Source of the DNA: Azorinus chamasolen
Taxonomy: Eukaryota > Mollusca > Bivalvia > Cardiida > Solecurtidae
Length of the DNA stretch: 64,000 nt
NCBI GenBank assembly: GCA_963576725.1
Contig: OY755251.1
Location: 41,118,192 to 41,182,191, forward strand
Direction: 5' to 3'
Of the stretch, positions 45,480 through 55,354 are shown one piece after another. Position 1 is the first letter of the stretch. Every line of letters begins with the position of its first letter. The notes below the pieces were generated by a model, which made no database searches, had not been told where the DNA came from, and was given only the letters and a program-made list of their open reading frames with translations. Made by a program: the position numbers and the translations under genes.

Positions 45480-46250
45480 TAGAAGTTTAATGTAAGTATA
45501 AAATTAAATTTACGTTCAATCTGTACCCCCACCCACTAAAGTGTACTCTTGGGGACCAAATGAGGGGCTTGACCTGTGTCAGCGGGGTCTCGCACCCTGG
45601 CACCGCCACGGTAGCTGAAGTGGTCAAGTTCTGATGGTTTGAAACATCACTGAGTAAACTTTCTATTTCTACCTTTTTCCTGTCAAATCTGCACCGATTA
45701 TTCTTGAATGGTTCTTTTCTTTCTGTCCTATCGTTTTCCCTTTGTTACCTTATTTTCCTGCGCACCGCAGTGTAAGTGTCAATGTTGACAGGACTACGTA
45801 AATATGTAGATGTAGAGGTATTTGACTAAGCTATATTCCAACGCGCGTTATTATATCGAAGCAATTATATAACTGGACTATTTGAGAATATTTATTGAAA
45901 GTACTATAAATACTAGAATAGTTGCGTTGTTTGGTGGCGCCTCAACATATTCAAATCACGTTCCTTTTCCTATTTATCGTCGTTATATCAATTAACTCGT
46001 TACAACATAGAGATGATCTGTTCTATTCTCTTATTGAATTACATTGATCTATAGGGTTAATAAGAGTCTCAACGTAGTACAAACGAGGTTATTTGCCCAT
46101 TCATCAATGCCGAAGTGTCACTAGTATGTATAGTGATAACTGCATTTATGGTTTCTTACAATCGAATGTAGAACAATTATTTTTTTGTCTTAGATTTCTA
46201 TCCTAATTAACGTTGTACCTTATGAATAAGAAATAATGAAATCGTAAATA
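45480..46250. other. Spacer, nothing recognised
   Basis: The GC-richer stretch 45525-45620 (GGGGACCAAATGAGGGGCTT, CACCCTGGCACCGCCACGG) stands out but matches no tRNA or coding pattern. Confidence 0.45.
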
Positions 46251-46257
46251 TTAATTA

Positions 46258-46553
46258 CAGTAGAACTTCGATATCGGATAACTCGAACTTCTGGATAACC
46301 CGAACTAAAGGTTACGTATTTTCCAACATTTACAAAACAGAATTGTTCTAAAATATATCACTACACATATCTAGAAACACATGTGACAGCTTAATACATG
46401 TCTAAATTAATGCTGAACGATACTACAGGAGCTTTCGGCATTACTTTAGACCTACATTAATCTGTGCACTTGAGAACTTGTCCAGATTAGATCGGTATGA
46501 CTCGAACTCCTGTTATCTCGAAGTAATTTTTATGGTCCCTTGAAGTTCAACTG
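46258..46553. mobile_element. Pogo/Tigger-like MITE, longer subtype
   Basis: Left end CAGTAGAACTTCGATATCGG plus ATAACTCGAAC. Right end GACTCGAACTCCTGTTATCT plus CGAAGTAATTTTTATGGTCC plus CTTGAAGTTCAACTG. CAGT(A/T)GAACTTC ends with TTATC(C/T)CGA inside are classical for pogo-type MITEs. Interior ACGATACTACAGGAGCTTTC is related to family E. Confidence 0.8.
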
Positions 46554-46559
46554 TTGATG

Positions 46560-46940
46560 AATTTGTATATTGACATATGAGCACGGGAAGTTTTAACTGC
46601 GATAGCAACTGTATACATTAGACGTACAGTTTGATTTCTATGAACAAACTGTAACAGTGGCATATTAGTATACTCTATTTGCAAAAGGCTTACATGGGCT
46701 AACGGGCTATTGTTTATGACACCTTAATAAGTTTATAAATTTTATTTCGATTTAGCGACCTAACGAAAACCAGTTAATGCCAAATTGTATTTAAGTATGC
46801 ACAAGTTAGTAACTGATCGTTTTGATACTTTGTAATACACAATTAAACACCATACAGAATGAGCTAGTCCCAGAATGTATATATAAACATATAAGTTGAA
46901 ATATTTATTAATTACCATGACGACTCCTTGTAAATTATTA
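46560..46940. other. AT-rich spacer with traces of a family A element
   Basis: TATGAGCACGGGAAGTTTTA at about 46575 resembles the family A middle block. Otherwise nothing. Confidence 0.4.
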
Positions 46941-46944
46941 TTAA

Positions 46945-47035
46945 GCCTTTGGAAACAGGTTTCAACTGCAAGCCGTGCTGACCTGTATAAGGCTCAGTCG
47001 GGTGCTTACCGATCTGTGTCTGCACTGCTTGCGCT
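46945..47035. mobile_element. Family A-like MITE core
   Basis: GGAAACAGGTTTCAACTGCA ... ACCGATCTGTGTCTGCACTG plus CTTGCGC. Diverged arms. Confidence 0.5.
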
Positions 47036-47039
47036 CACA

Positions 47040-47570
47040 AACACCATTGAAAAATATATTTAACAAATGCGAATTTAGATGTATTAGATCTATGTTACGC
47101 TGATACACATTTTGTACGCCGTACAATTTTCATTTCTCATTATTTTCTTACTACTATATTATGTGTATGTTTTTATTCTGTGCTTTTCCAATGATCTCAT
47201 GTATCATCTCTGTAAGAGAGGAAATAAAGAGTATATAGAATGTATAAAAATATAAGTTGAAATAGTTATTAATTACCATGACGGCTCCTTGTAAATCCAG
47301 TTTCGAAATGTATTAGACAACTTATTTGAATGATCCTTCGTTCTAAGACAATATATAAGAATGGTGGATGAGATTTATTACAACTTTATTGTAGTTTGGT
47401 TACATTGATACGCATGTGTGACGTGACTACATCCATATCGAGGCTTTATTTATCAACATATTAGCCTGAATCCCAGGCATAAGTCATAAAACGAACTATA
47501 AAAGAAGACCATTTCCTTGAGATTCTACAGGAAGTATCATATTGCGATATTGCATTCTATTTAACAGAGA
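47040..47570. other. AT-rich spacer, short direct duplication
   Basis: AGAATGTATATATAAACATA plus TAAGTTGAAATA and TTATTAATTACCATGACG occur both at about 46875-46925 and 47235-47285, a ~55-bp duplication. No gene. Confidence 0.5.
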
Positions 47571-47574
47571 ATTT

Positions 47575-47660
47575 AATCCTTTGAATGCGGGAAACTAGTA
47601 TACTGACATTTTACAAACAGTGTAGATGCGGATGTGAGAGCTCCTAGAACAGCCCTCCGA
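47575..47660. mobile_element. Family G-like MITE core
   Basis: CCTTTGAATGCGGGAAACTA, TTACAAACAGTGTAGATGCG plus GATGTGAGAGCTCCTAGAAC and TTTACAGTGCTGG. Confidence 0.5.
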
Positions 47661-47684
47661 GCTTGGTTTACAGTGCTGGTTACA

Positions 47685-47880
47685 CAAAATCCTCCAACAA
47701 AATTAGGCTATTTTAGATACAACCTTTTTGAATAAATATACCGAAAAGGAGCATTAACCCTTTCGCTGCCAAACGCTGTCGTCTGCTAACTTTGTCGTCT
47801 GCTACAAATTTTCATTCTTTTGATTTTCTTCATTTTTGTTTCAAAAACATAGTAACAGTAACAAACAGTTTGGATCCTGA
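47685..47880. mobile_element. Family C fragment with a family D MITE joined at TTAA
   Basis: Up to GAATAAATATACCGAAAAGG plus AGCA the sequence is the reverse complement of the family C right arm. In intact C copies the next bases are TTAACTAGAG. Here TTAA (47754-47757) is followed by CCCTTTCGCTGCCAAACGC, the family D left terminus, and later AAACAGTTTGGATCCTGA. The right junction is not found. Confidence 0.65.
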
Positions 47881-47884
47881 AACC

Positions 47885-48390
47885 TGATTATATAAAAATA
47901 AAAATGTTAATTTCAATGGTCAATGAAGAAGTTTTGTATTATATTACACATAAAATAGATAGATAATCAAGATGAAACAGTCAGTATTGTGGTACAACTA
48001 TTATGACAAAGGTGTCGAAAGAAACAAAACATTTCTTTACCAATTCCTCTAACAAATATTGTTGTTGGGAGTATTTACCAATAATTCCCATAATTACCTA
48101 TATATCATGTATTTGAATATAAATATCAACGGTTTACAGCACCACTCGTATTTCGTGTTCTAGAACAAAATATAGTTAAAACCATGCGATATCGCGAATG
48201 TATACGGAATCACATCGTCCATGTTTCAGTGTAATTTATCATTTTGTTCGTCAGAATAAGGATATGGCAATAAATAGGGGCAACCGAAAATAGGGAAAAC
48301 AAATACTCAGAGAAAAATACATCGACTTCTGAAAGACGTTTGGAATTAAATCAGTAACTGCTAACACTTAATTTCAGCGGAGTGACAACA
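47885..48390. other. AT-rich spacer, nothing recognised
   Basis: No supported feature. Confidence 0.5.
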
Positions 48391-48396
48391 GTCGCA

Positions 48397-49198
48397 TCAT
48401 AGGTTACACCACACTATCGAGGGGTCATAGGTTACACCACACTATCGAGGGGCCATAGGTTACATCACACTATCGAGGGGTCATAGGTTACATCACACTA
48501 TCGAGGGATCATGGGTTACACCACACTATCGAGGAGTCATAGGTTACACCACACTATCGAGGGATCATGGGTTACATCACACTATCGAGGGATCATAGGT
48601 TACATCACACTATCGAGGGATCATGGGTTACATCACACTATCGAGGGGTCATAGGTTACACCACACTATCGAGGGGTCATAGGTTACACCACACTATCGA
48701 GGGATCATGGGTTACATCACACTATCGAGGGGTCATAGGTTACACCACACTATCGAGGGATTATAGGTTACATCACACTATCGAGGGGTCATATGTTACA
48801 TCACACTATCGAGGGGTCATAGGTTACATCACACTATCGAGGGGTCACAGGTTACATCACACTATCGAGGGGTCATAGGTTACATCACACTATCGAGGGG
48901 ATCATAGGTTACATCACACTATCAAGGGGTCATAGGTTACATCACACTATCGATGGGTCATAGGTTACATCACGTTATCGAGGGGTCATAGGTTACATCA
49001 CACTATCGAGGGGTCATAGGTTACATCACACTATCGAGGGGTCATAGGTTACATCACACTATCGAGGGGTCATAGGTCACATCACACTATCGAGGGGTCA
49101 TACGTTACATCACACTATCGAGGGGGCATAGGTTACATCACACTATCGAGGGGTCATAGGTTACATCACACTATCAAGGGGTCATAGGTTACATCATA
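48397..49198. repeat. 28-bp minisatellite, about 28 copies
   Basis: GGTCATAGGTTACATCACAC plus TATCGAGG repeats with ACACC/ACATC and GGGGTC/GGGATC variants. The left half is more variable, the right half more uniform. Confidence 0.97.
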
Positions 49199-49380
49199 TT
49201 ACCCTTTGCCTCATGTATATTTATTACCTCATAAATAGTTGTTGTCACATTTTGTTTTAATAGTAAATGAACGCACGACATTGTGGCCATGGGAGGAACT
49301 GTATAATCAGATCAATATCCTAGCCCACGCAAACAGAGCAGACCCTCATCAGATGGCTCCTGCATGTATTTCTATCAGGT
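49199..49380. mobile_element. Family A MITE, truncated, abutting the 28-bp array
   Basis: The array runs directly into TTACCCTTTGCCTCATGTAT. Then GCACGACATTGTGGCCATGG and GCAAACAGAGCAGACCCTCA plus TCAGATGGCTCCTGCATG; the right half is missing. Confidence 0.7.
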
Positions 49381-49398
49381 AACGATATAAAGTGTATA

Positions 49399-49605
49399 CA
49401 GCAAACGCCCCTCTAAACCGGAATTTACATGAAGACCAGTATAGTAGGTATTTTAAGAAGGTTGCTGCTTAATTCATGATGAAAGTCAGGCAGAAAGCTC
49501 TTTTAGGAGTTTTATTGGCATGTTTTAAACCTGCATTAAGCTGACACCTGTCTCAAAGACCGCACTGATACTAATGTTGATATCTGGTTTGGAGGGATGT
49601 TACTG
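49399..49605. mobile_element. Family E MITE
   Basis: CAGCAAACGCCCCTCTAAAC left end and GGTTTGGAGGGATGTTACTG right end, with TGCATTAAGCTGACACCTGT inside. Confidence 0.78.
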
Positions 49606-49660
49606 CGTATCATATCGAAAGTGCATAATGCCTTATGATGATATGGCTTATACTCGCATA

Positions 49661-49803
49661 CAGTAAATCGGCATCAGGATGTCTCTTTTTGTAGTCTTAA
49701 AGGCAAGCGGTAAATGTCGAACTTTATGGAGACAGTTCCATAGGCCATTTCTGTATTACGTTCACCCTGTATTAAGGAACCACCGATTTTTAAAGACCCC
49801 TGT
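49661..49803. mobile_element. Family E MITE, short
   Basis: CAGTAAATCGGCATCAGG start, GGCAAGCGGTAAATGTCG, CAGTTCCATAGGCCATTTCT, TTCACCCTGTATTAAGGAAC plus CACC. Confidence 0.6.
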
Positions 49804-50022
49804 ATATATCTATTATGTGTTTGCGTTAGAGATTGTATTTTGTACACTATAAACGATGCGACAGAACTAACCTAATAGTCATTTAAGTATGGAAATATTC
49901 ACAATTTAGTTTAGTATCCCTTTACCCACTGCCAGCTTCACGCAAATCTTTATAAGTCTCATCTTGATGCAAGAGCTCTTATCCAATACCAGCCGGGTCG
50001 AATCAAGCTGGATATAGATTAA

Positions 50023-50256
50023 CCCCTTATTCCATAGATACGTCTTTGAACGCAATTGTAAACGGGGGGAGACCCGGATCAGAAGACTGCTGCAGGAGCC
50101 GTCTTATCAGGATCTGCACTGTTTGCTATGGTATGAAATAGATCTGAGTCTACAGTTTCTGACCAAACCAATCCTCTATTGATATGTCATTATAAAAAAT
50201 ATTCTAATTAATATCCATATTATGATTATAATAAAAAGTAGTCATAAAATGGAAGG
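50023..50256. mobile_element. Family A MITE, TTAA on both sides
   Basis: TTAA at 50019-50022 and 50257-50260. Ends CCCCTTATTCCATAG and CATAAAATGGAAGG. Centre GACCCGGATCAGAAGACTGC plus TGCAGGAGCCGTCTTATCAG plus GATCTGCACTGTTTGC. Confidence 0.85.
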
Positions 50257-50261
50257 TTAAT

Positions 50262-50750
50262 AACACTGTTTTACTACAGCCGTTTGAAATGCTAGCGAGA
50301 TGCTGGGTACACATATTAATTAAAGATAAACATAGCTCTAATAAGATAATCGTATTTAATTGCATGAACACATATCAATAAATGTGACAGATGATGAAAC
50401 ATTGATTAAGCAATCTAATGACGTGTACATGTATTAACGCATAACCGTAATATATATATAATTGTATTCTCGTAAAAAGAAAAACAATCTCCTGTAATAA
50501 TAACCCTTATATTACAATCACATTAGCGTCAATTTAAAAAAACCGTGGACTATATATTAGTATTGATTTTACTTATTTATCAGGGTTTATCAACACAGAT
50601 CTATTTTATATGTGTGTTTGTGTGAATAAAGAATAAATGATTTCCTAGACTATTTTTGTCGTCAATGTTAGCCCTTCTCATGCTATCAAACATGTTGTCG
50701 GTTGGAAATGTATGCAGTCATTCAATTGTCTTATGTTTAGAAACTGTTGT
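50262..50750. other. AT-rich spacer, nothing recognised
   Basis: No supported feature. Confidence 0.5.
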
Positions 50751-50754
50751 ATCA

Positions 50755-50795
50755 ATGCCAAACAACTTGGATCCCGATGAGATGCTGAACTACTT
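50755..50795. mobile_element. Family D arm fragment
   Basis: CCAAACAACTTGGATCCCGA plus TGAGATGC resembles the left arm of the family D centre. Confidence 0.45.
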
Positions 50796-50934
50796 CACAA
50801 ACATGATTAAGTGGTCTTTGTGAATATATTTTGCCACATATATAATGTATTTTAAGTGGTATACGCTGGACCATGAAGCTGCAATAGTAACTTCCTAAAG
50901 TTAACACGTATTCAATAAATGATGGTGACTTTAA

Positions 50935-51156
50935 CCCATTTCTCTCATATTGACGCCTTTTAACGCCTCTGTAAACATCACCTTTTGAAACGGTTGTGAA
51001 AAGTAGAGCATTTGCTCCATAGGAGCAAATGCTCTATTTATCCACAATGGTTTCAACACAACGCAATTCTAAAATGTTCCTTTTCTCTAGTAAATTCCCC
51101 TTATCGGTAGATTTATTCAAAGAGGTGTCTAAAAATAATAGCATTGAGTTAAAGGG
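50935..51156. mobile_element. Family C MITE, full length, perfect TTAA duplication
   Basis: TTAA at 50931-50934 and 51157-51160. Left end CCCATTTCTCTCATATTGAC; the right end is degenerate apart from its last bases AAAGGG. Centre AGAGCATTTGCTCCATAGGA plus GCAAATGCTCT. Same block order as 54917-55141. Confidence 0.87.
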
Positions 51157-51164
51157 TTAAACGA

Positions 51165-51810
51165 AGGTGGCTGCTCCCAATGTGCAGAAGTGTTCATTCA
51201 GAACACAACTACTGACCGAGTTTCAAAATGGTCGGCTCATCTGGATTCCATCTGTGTACAGATACATGTCAGGTCGCGCTTGTCACAATAAGGGTTAATG
51301 CTTTACATCTTATCAGATTTGACATTTTAAAACCAAAAGGAGCCTTTTTATTCTTTATCGCTGATCTTTGAATAGTTTTAAAGATTGACATTTGCAACGC
51401 GTAATCGCCGTCTTTCATGTCAACCGACTTTGTCATTCATGTAAAACACTCCACTGTGTCCAATTCGGAAAACTTTGTGTCAAAATGTTTTGTATAAGCC
51501 AAACGTTGGGATTTTTTTATAAGCCTCATTTTGGGTGAAATGCCATTCGTCTTTCAAATTTGCAATAAGCACTTGTATCGGACAAAGTCTTGTAGACACT
51601 TACTTAATAAACCCACTTATGCCTAGCTTCTCATACTTGGGACATTGCAAACGATGCAGACTCATACAATTTGTGAAGGAAATACTTATGTAACCTATGA
51701 TGAATTTACTGAGCGTTGTCTTTGAAATGAAACATGTTTTGTACAGCTGAATTTTTATATTTGTACATCAACACATGCTACGAGTATTTGTACATTTGAT
51801 CTCGTATCAA
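51165..51810. other. Spacer with eroded family D arm
   Basis: TGACCGAGTTTCAAAATGGT plus CGGCTCATCTGGATTCCATC near 51210-51250 is family D-like. No gene. Confidence 0.4.
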
Positions 51811-51814
51811 TCAA

Positions 51815-51888
51815 CAAGCAAACATAATAGACCCTGATCAATCTGCTCCAGTAGTAGCCGTCTGATCTGGGTTGTCCCTGTTTGCAAA
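51815..51888. mobile_element. Family A MITE core
   Basis: AGCAAACATAATAGACCCTG plus ATCAATCTGCTCC / GTAGCCGTCTGATCTGGGTT plus GTCCCTGTTTGCAAAGG, followed by GGGAAAGGGTTAA. Confidence 0.75.
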
Positions 51889-52136
51889 GGCGTGAAAGGG
51901 ATTTACATGTATATAAGGGAAAGGGTTAAAAGATTGGCCGAGTTGTATGAAGCAAAATAACAGATCAGCGTTGAAGCAGTCATCACTTATGCAGGACGAG
52001 AAAGGGCTCAAATGGCCGACGAGAAGGGCTCAATCAAGCAAAGTTACCTTCTGCTCAATATGACAAAACTGAGTTCAGAGATGACGCTGAGTTATCAACC
52101 CATTAGTGTCCAGATTCCATTAAAAGGAGCATAGGC

Positions 52137-52205
52137 AAACAGTATAGAGCCAGATTAGAGTGCTCTTGAAGGAACCCTCTGATCAGGGCCTGCACCGGTT
52201 ACTGA
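52137..52205. mobile_element. Family A MITE core, diverged
   Basis: GGCAAACAGTATAGAGCCAG / CCCTCTGATCAGGGCCTGCA. Confidence 0.6.
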
Positions 52206-52278
52206 ACCTGTCAATATCAATGACTTATACAATGTACTAACAAATGGTTTGTTTGTTGTGTCCACTCCAGAGGAAACA

Positions 52279-53300
52279 TGGATGGGTTCCAACGTAAGAT
52301 CTGGGTGGGTTCCAAAGTAAGAAAGTAAGATCTGGGTGGGTTCAAAAGTAAGAAAGTAAAATCTGGGTGGGTTCCAAAGTAAGATCTGGGTGGGTTCCAT
52401 AGTAAGATCTGGATGGGTTCCAAATTAAGAAAGCAAGATCTGGGTGGGTTCCAAAGTAAGATATGGATGGGTTCCATAGTAAATTCTGGGTGGGTTCCAT
52501 AGTAAGATCTGGGTGGGTTCCAAAGTAAGAAAGGAAGATCTGGATGGGTTCCAAAGTAAGATCTATGTGGGGTCCAAAATAAGATCTGGGAGTGTTCCAT
52601 AGTAAGATCTGGGTGGGTTCCAAAGTAAGATATTGGTGGGTTCGATAGTAAGATCTGGGTGGGTTCCAAAGTTAGATCTGGGTGGGTTCCATAGTAAGAT
52701 CTGGGTGGGTTCCAAAGTAAGATCTGGGTGGGTTCCAAAGTAAGAAAGTAAGATCTGGATGGGTTCCAAAGTAAGATCTGTGTGGGTTCCAAAGTAAGAA
52801 AGTAAGATCTGGGTGGGTTCCAAAGTAAGATCTGGGTGGGTTCCAAAGTAAGATCTGGGTGGGTTCCAAAGTAATATCTGGGTGGGTTTCAAAGTAAGAA
52901 AGTAATATCTTGGTGGGTTCCAAAGTAAGATCTGGGTGGGTTCCAAAGTAAGATCTGGGTGGGTTCCATAGTAAGATCTGGGTGGGTTCCAAAGTAAGAT
53001 CTGGGTGGGTTCCATAGTAAGATCTGGGTGGGTTCCAAAGTAAGATCTGGGTGGGTTCCAAAGTAAGATCTGGGTGGGATCATAGTAAGATCTGGGTGGG
53101 TTCCAAAGTAAGATCTGGGTGGGTTCCAAAGAAAGATCTGGGTGGGTTCCATAGTAAGATCTGGGTGGGTTCCATAGTAAGATCTTGGTGGGTTCCATAG
53201 TAAGATATGGGTGGGTTACAAAGTAAGATCTCAATGGGTTCCAAAGTAAGCTCTGGGTTGGTTCCATATTAAGATCTGGGTGAGTTCCTAAGTAAGATCT
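52279..53300. repeat. 23-bp minisatellite, about 44 copies
   Basis: GTAAGATCTGGGTGGGTTCC plus AAA (or ATA) repeats, some units extended by GAAA(G). BglII-type AGATCT occurs in most units. Long ORFs on the minus strand (Glu-Pro-Thr-Gln-Ile-Leu-Leu-Trp-Asn repeats, up to 248 codons) follow the period and are not a recognisable protein. Confidence 0.97.
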
Positions 53301-53845
53301 AGAAAACATACATTTTAATATGTATGTCTACTGTACCTTTGGAAGCTCTTGGTGTCGTTTCGCAAGTGTCTCCTGTTTTTGGTACATATGGTACAAAACC
53401 GACTGTTGCTGATATAGATATATGAAAACAGACTGTGCAGTCCTTCTTTCAGAATGGTGTTTTAAACACTTCTGAAATGAGGTCCCCGCTATTCGCGTTT
53501 TTTGTTTCCAGTAGGAAACAGAATTGAGGGCATTTAAACTGTATAACCTTATGTAATTTGGTAACTATGTATACAACATTACAACATGACTCTTTATTTT
53601 GTACTTTCATGATAACTTCTGGTTAACGTATAAAATCGACAATCCTGAATACAGTTTTATTGCTTGTTATATACTGACTGTTTTGTATGTAGTTATGTAC
53701 ATGTGTAAATAGTATGCTATATGGAATAAAAGAAGTCCAGGCTTCACCAAAAAAAAGAAAATAAAGAAAACAAAAAACAAGCTAAAATGTGTTGTAGAAA
53801 GGAATGATAGATGCTTTGCTTAAAGTTTGGTTAAAAATGGGGAAA
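53301..53845 (+). mobile_element. Polyadenylated insertion in the 23-bp array (possible retroposed mRNA 3' end)
   Basis: The array is interrupted by about 545 bp that carry AATAAA at 53725-53730 and, 18 bp later, an A-rich tail (CACCAAAAAAAAGAAAATAA), after which array units resume at 53849. The left part holds a 33-codon ORF (53324-53425) reading MSTVPLEALGVVSQV and so on to a TGA, followed by a long AT-rich tract like a 3' UTR. This fits a 5'-truncated processed copy made by a LINE. The parent gene is unknown. It could instead be unrelated spacer between two arrays. Confidence 0.5.
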
Positions 53846-53848
53846 AAA

Positions 53849-53914
53849 GTAAGATCTGGGTGGTTCCAAAGTAAGATCTGGATGGGTTCCTAAGTAAGAT
53901 CTGGGTGGGTTCCT
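53849..53914. repeat. 23-bp minisatellite, detached block of 3 copies
   Basis: GTAAGATCTGGGTGGTTCCA plus AA and two further units identical in design to 52279-53300. Confidence 0.92.
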
Positions 53915-54004
53915 TATATAATATGGAAATAAATGTATTAATCCTTCTCATGCTGAAACAAACATAATCTGATTACTTGCTCCCTATTCGTTACAGTTTT
54001 TAAG

Positions 54005-54120
54005 ACACTTTTGACCGAGTGTCAATCAGCTTGGATCCCTGTGAGGCGGAGATGCTCGGTGTTCAATCTGGATTCAAGCTGTTTGCAAATAACATACCGT
54101 CCGCGCTTAGCTTGACAAGG
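54005..54120. mobile_element. Family D MITE
   Basis: TTGACCGAGTGTCAATCAGC plus TTGGATCCCTGTGAGGCGGA plus GATGCTCGGTGTTCAATCTG plus GATTCAAGCTGTTTGCAAAT, then GCGCTTAGCTTGACAAGG. It links the 35934-36704 array unit to the MITE. Confidence 0.7.
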
Positions 54121-54183
54121 CTGGAGCCAACTCGAAATATATATTTTGCACGTTCTGTAGACATAGGGGGGCATTTGGTTATG

Positions 54184-54460
54184 AATGAGTGACGAGAAAA
54201 TACTTTATTTATTTACCGAGGGTAGCCCAATTAGTCATAACGACTAATCTACCTTGAGGCCCTCAAACAAACTTATTTCATACAAAATACAAAACAATAA
54301 ACCATAGATCTATATGCACAACAAATCAATTTTCAGATTTTGAATTAATTCTTTGCACGCTAAGTAATGTTGCGTCTGAATAATTAATAACTGTTGTCTG
54401 CTTCAATTTGCAGAGATTCTTCAAGGACACGCATTTGGATACTGATAAAACTCCTGTAGA
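54184..54460 (-). mobile_element. Repeat T (retroelement 3' tail), copy 4
   Basis: AATACTTTATTTATTTACCG, AGGGTAGCCCAATTAGTCAT, CTAATCTACCTTGAGGCCCT, then TAATGTTGCGTCTGAATAAT and GACACGCATTTGGATACTGA, collinear with 15646-15935. Confidence 0.78.
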
Positions 54461-54464
54461 GAAG

Positions 54465-54780
54465 TATTACAGAATAAAAGAGTTATAGAGATGTACAGAA
54501 ATTTAACAGAATACAATAAAGAACGCTTAACTAACTAAGTACTGTAAAAATGTCACTAAAATGACTATACAATTTATCAACATGTGAATCGTTCAATACA
54601 GGTGGTCGCTTAATGCAGGACATGCAAACTATTTGCATAACTTTTGTCCTGGATTAAAGAACCATATGAAATTGAAATACAGACGAAGACTTCCTTTGCG
54701 TGGTCGTGTTAGAGAGCATGATATAGAACATTGTGTAGATTTATATGTACGCATATTGTTTACAGACTATGGCCGACAAA
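54465..54780. other. Spacer with family E-like words
   Basis: ACAGGTGGTCGCTTAATGCA and GCATAACTTTTGTCCTGGAT at 54598-54655 are family E arms. The ORF at 54633-54845 runs through this and is not a gene. Confidence 0.45.
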
Positions 54781-54784
54781 TGTA

Positions 54785-55211
54785 CAGTGAAATCTCACTA
54801 GACCGGAATTCTGAAGTTAGATACGTTATGCAGGTGGCTGTTTAATGCATGGTGAAAGTCATGCATAAAGCTCCTATATAGAGGAGCATTCTGCATAGCG
54901 TTCACCCCCACGTTAACCCATTCCCTCATATTGACGCCTTTTTGGCGAGCCTGTAAACGTGACTTTCTGAAACAATTGTGATAAATAGAGCATTTACTCC
55001 TATAGGAGCAAATGCTCTATTTATCACAATGGTTTCAAACTACAAAATTCTAGAACAAGTTCCCTTTCTCTAGTTAATGCTCCTTTTCTGTAGATTTATT
55101 CAAAGTGGTTTGATCTGAAAATTGCATATGAGGGAATGGGTTCAGCTGCCACATTCTTACAGAGCGGCATTACTACTAATCTGAACTTCCGGTATAGAGG
55201 GGTATTACTAT
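54785..55211. mobile_element. Family E MITE, split by a family C MITE
   Basis: Left end CAGTGAAATCTCACTAGACC plus GGAA preceded by TA. Right end TTCCGGTATAGAGGGGTATT plus ACTA followed by TA. Interior GCAGGTGGCTGTTTAATGCA and AAGCTCCTATATAGAGGAGC, then interrupted after CACGTTAA and resumed as TTCAGCTGCCACATTCTT. Confidence 0.82.
54917..55141. mobile_element. Family C MITE, full length, nested in family E
   Basis: Ends CCCATTCCCTCATATTGACG and ATATGAGGGAATGGG. Centre AGAGCATTTACTCCTATAGG plus AGCAAATGCTCT between CAATTGTGATAAAT and ATTTATCACAATGG. Flanks TTAA (54913-54916) and TTCA (55142-55145), a TTAA duplication with one later change. Confidence 0.9.
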
Positions 55212-55244
55212 ACTGCATATTACATAACCAATACAGGCTTTCGT

Positions 55245-55341
55245 AACATAATGACTATTGTAACATAGTGGATATTGTAACATAGTGGCTATTGTAACAC
55301 AGTGGATATTGTAACACAGTGAATAGTGTAACAGTGGCTAT
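55245..55341. repeat. 17-bp tandem repeat, about 6 copies
   Basis: TATTGTAACATAGTGGA with ACAC/ATAG and GCT/GAT variants. Confidence 0.85.
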
Positions 55342-55354
55342 TGTTTTCTAGCTA

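Noticed and set aside
45525..45620. GC-richer stretch as a tRNA or exon
   Set aside because: No A/B boxes, no sustained open frame and no splice signals.
48397..49198. CRISPR-like array of short repeats
   Set aside because: The 28-bp units are contiguous without unique spacers, and the window is metazoan in character. The same applies to the other arrays.
52155..53309. Overlapping minus-strand ORFs up to 248 codons with a repeated Glu-Pro-Thr-Gln-Ile-Leu-Leu motif
   Set aside because: They follow the 23-bp DNA array in several frames at once. No protein family has this pattern and frame-independent openness shows the repeat is the cause.
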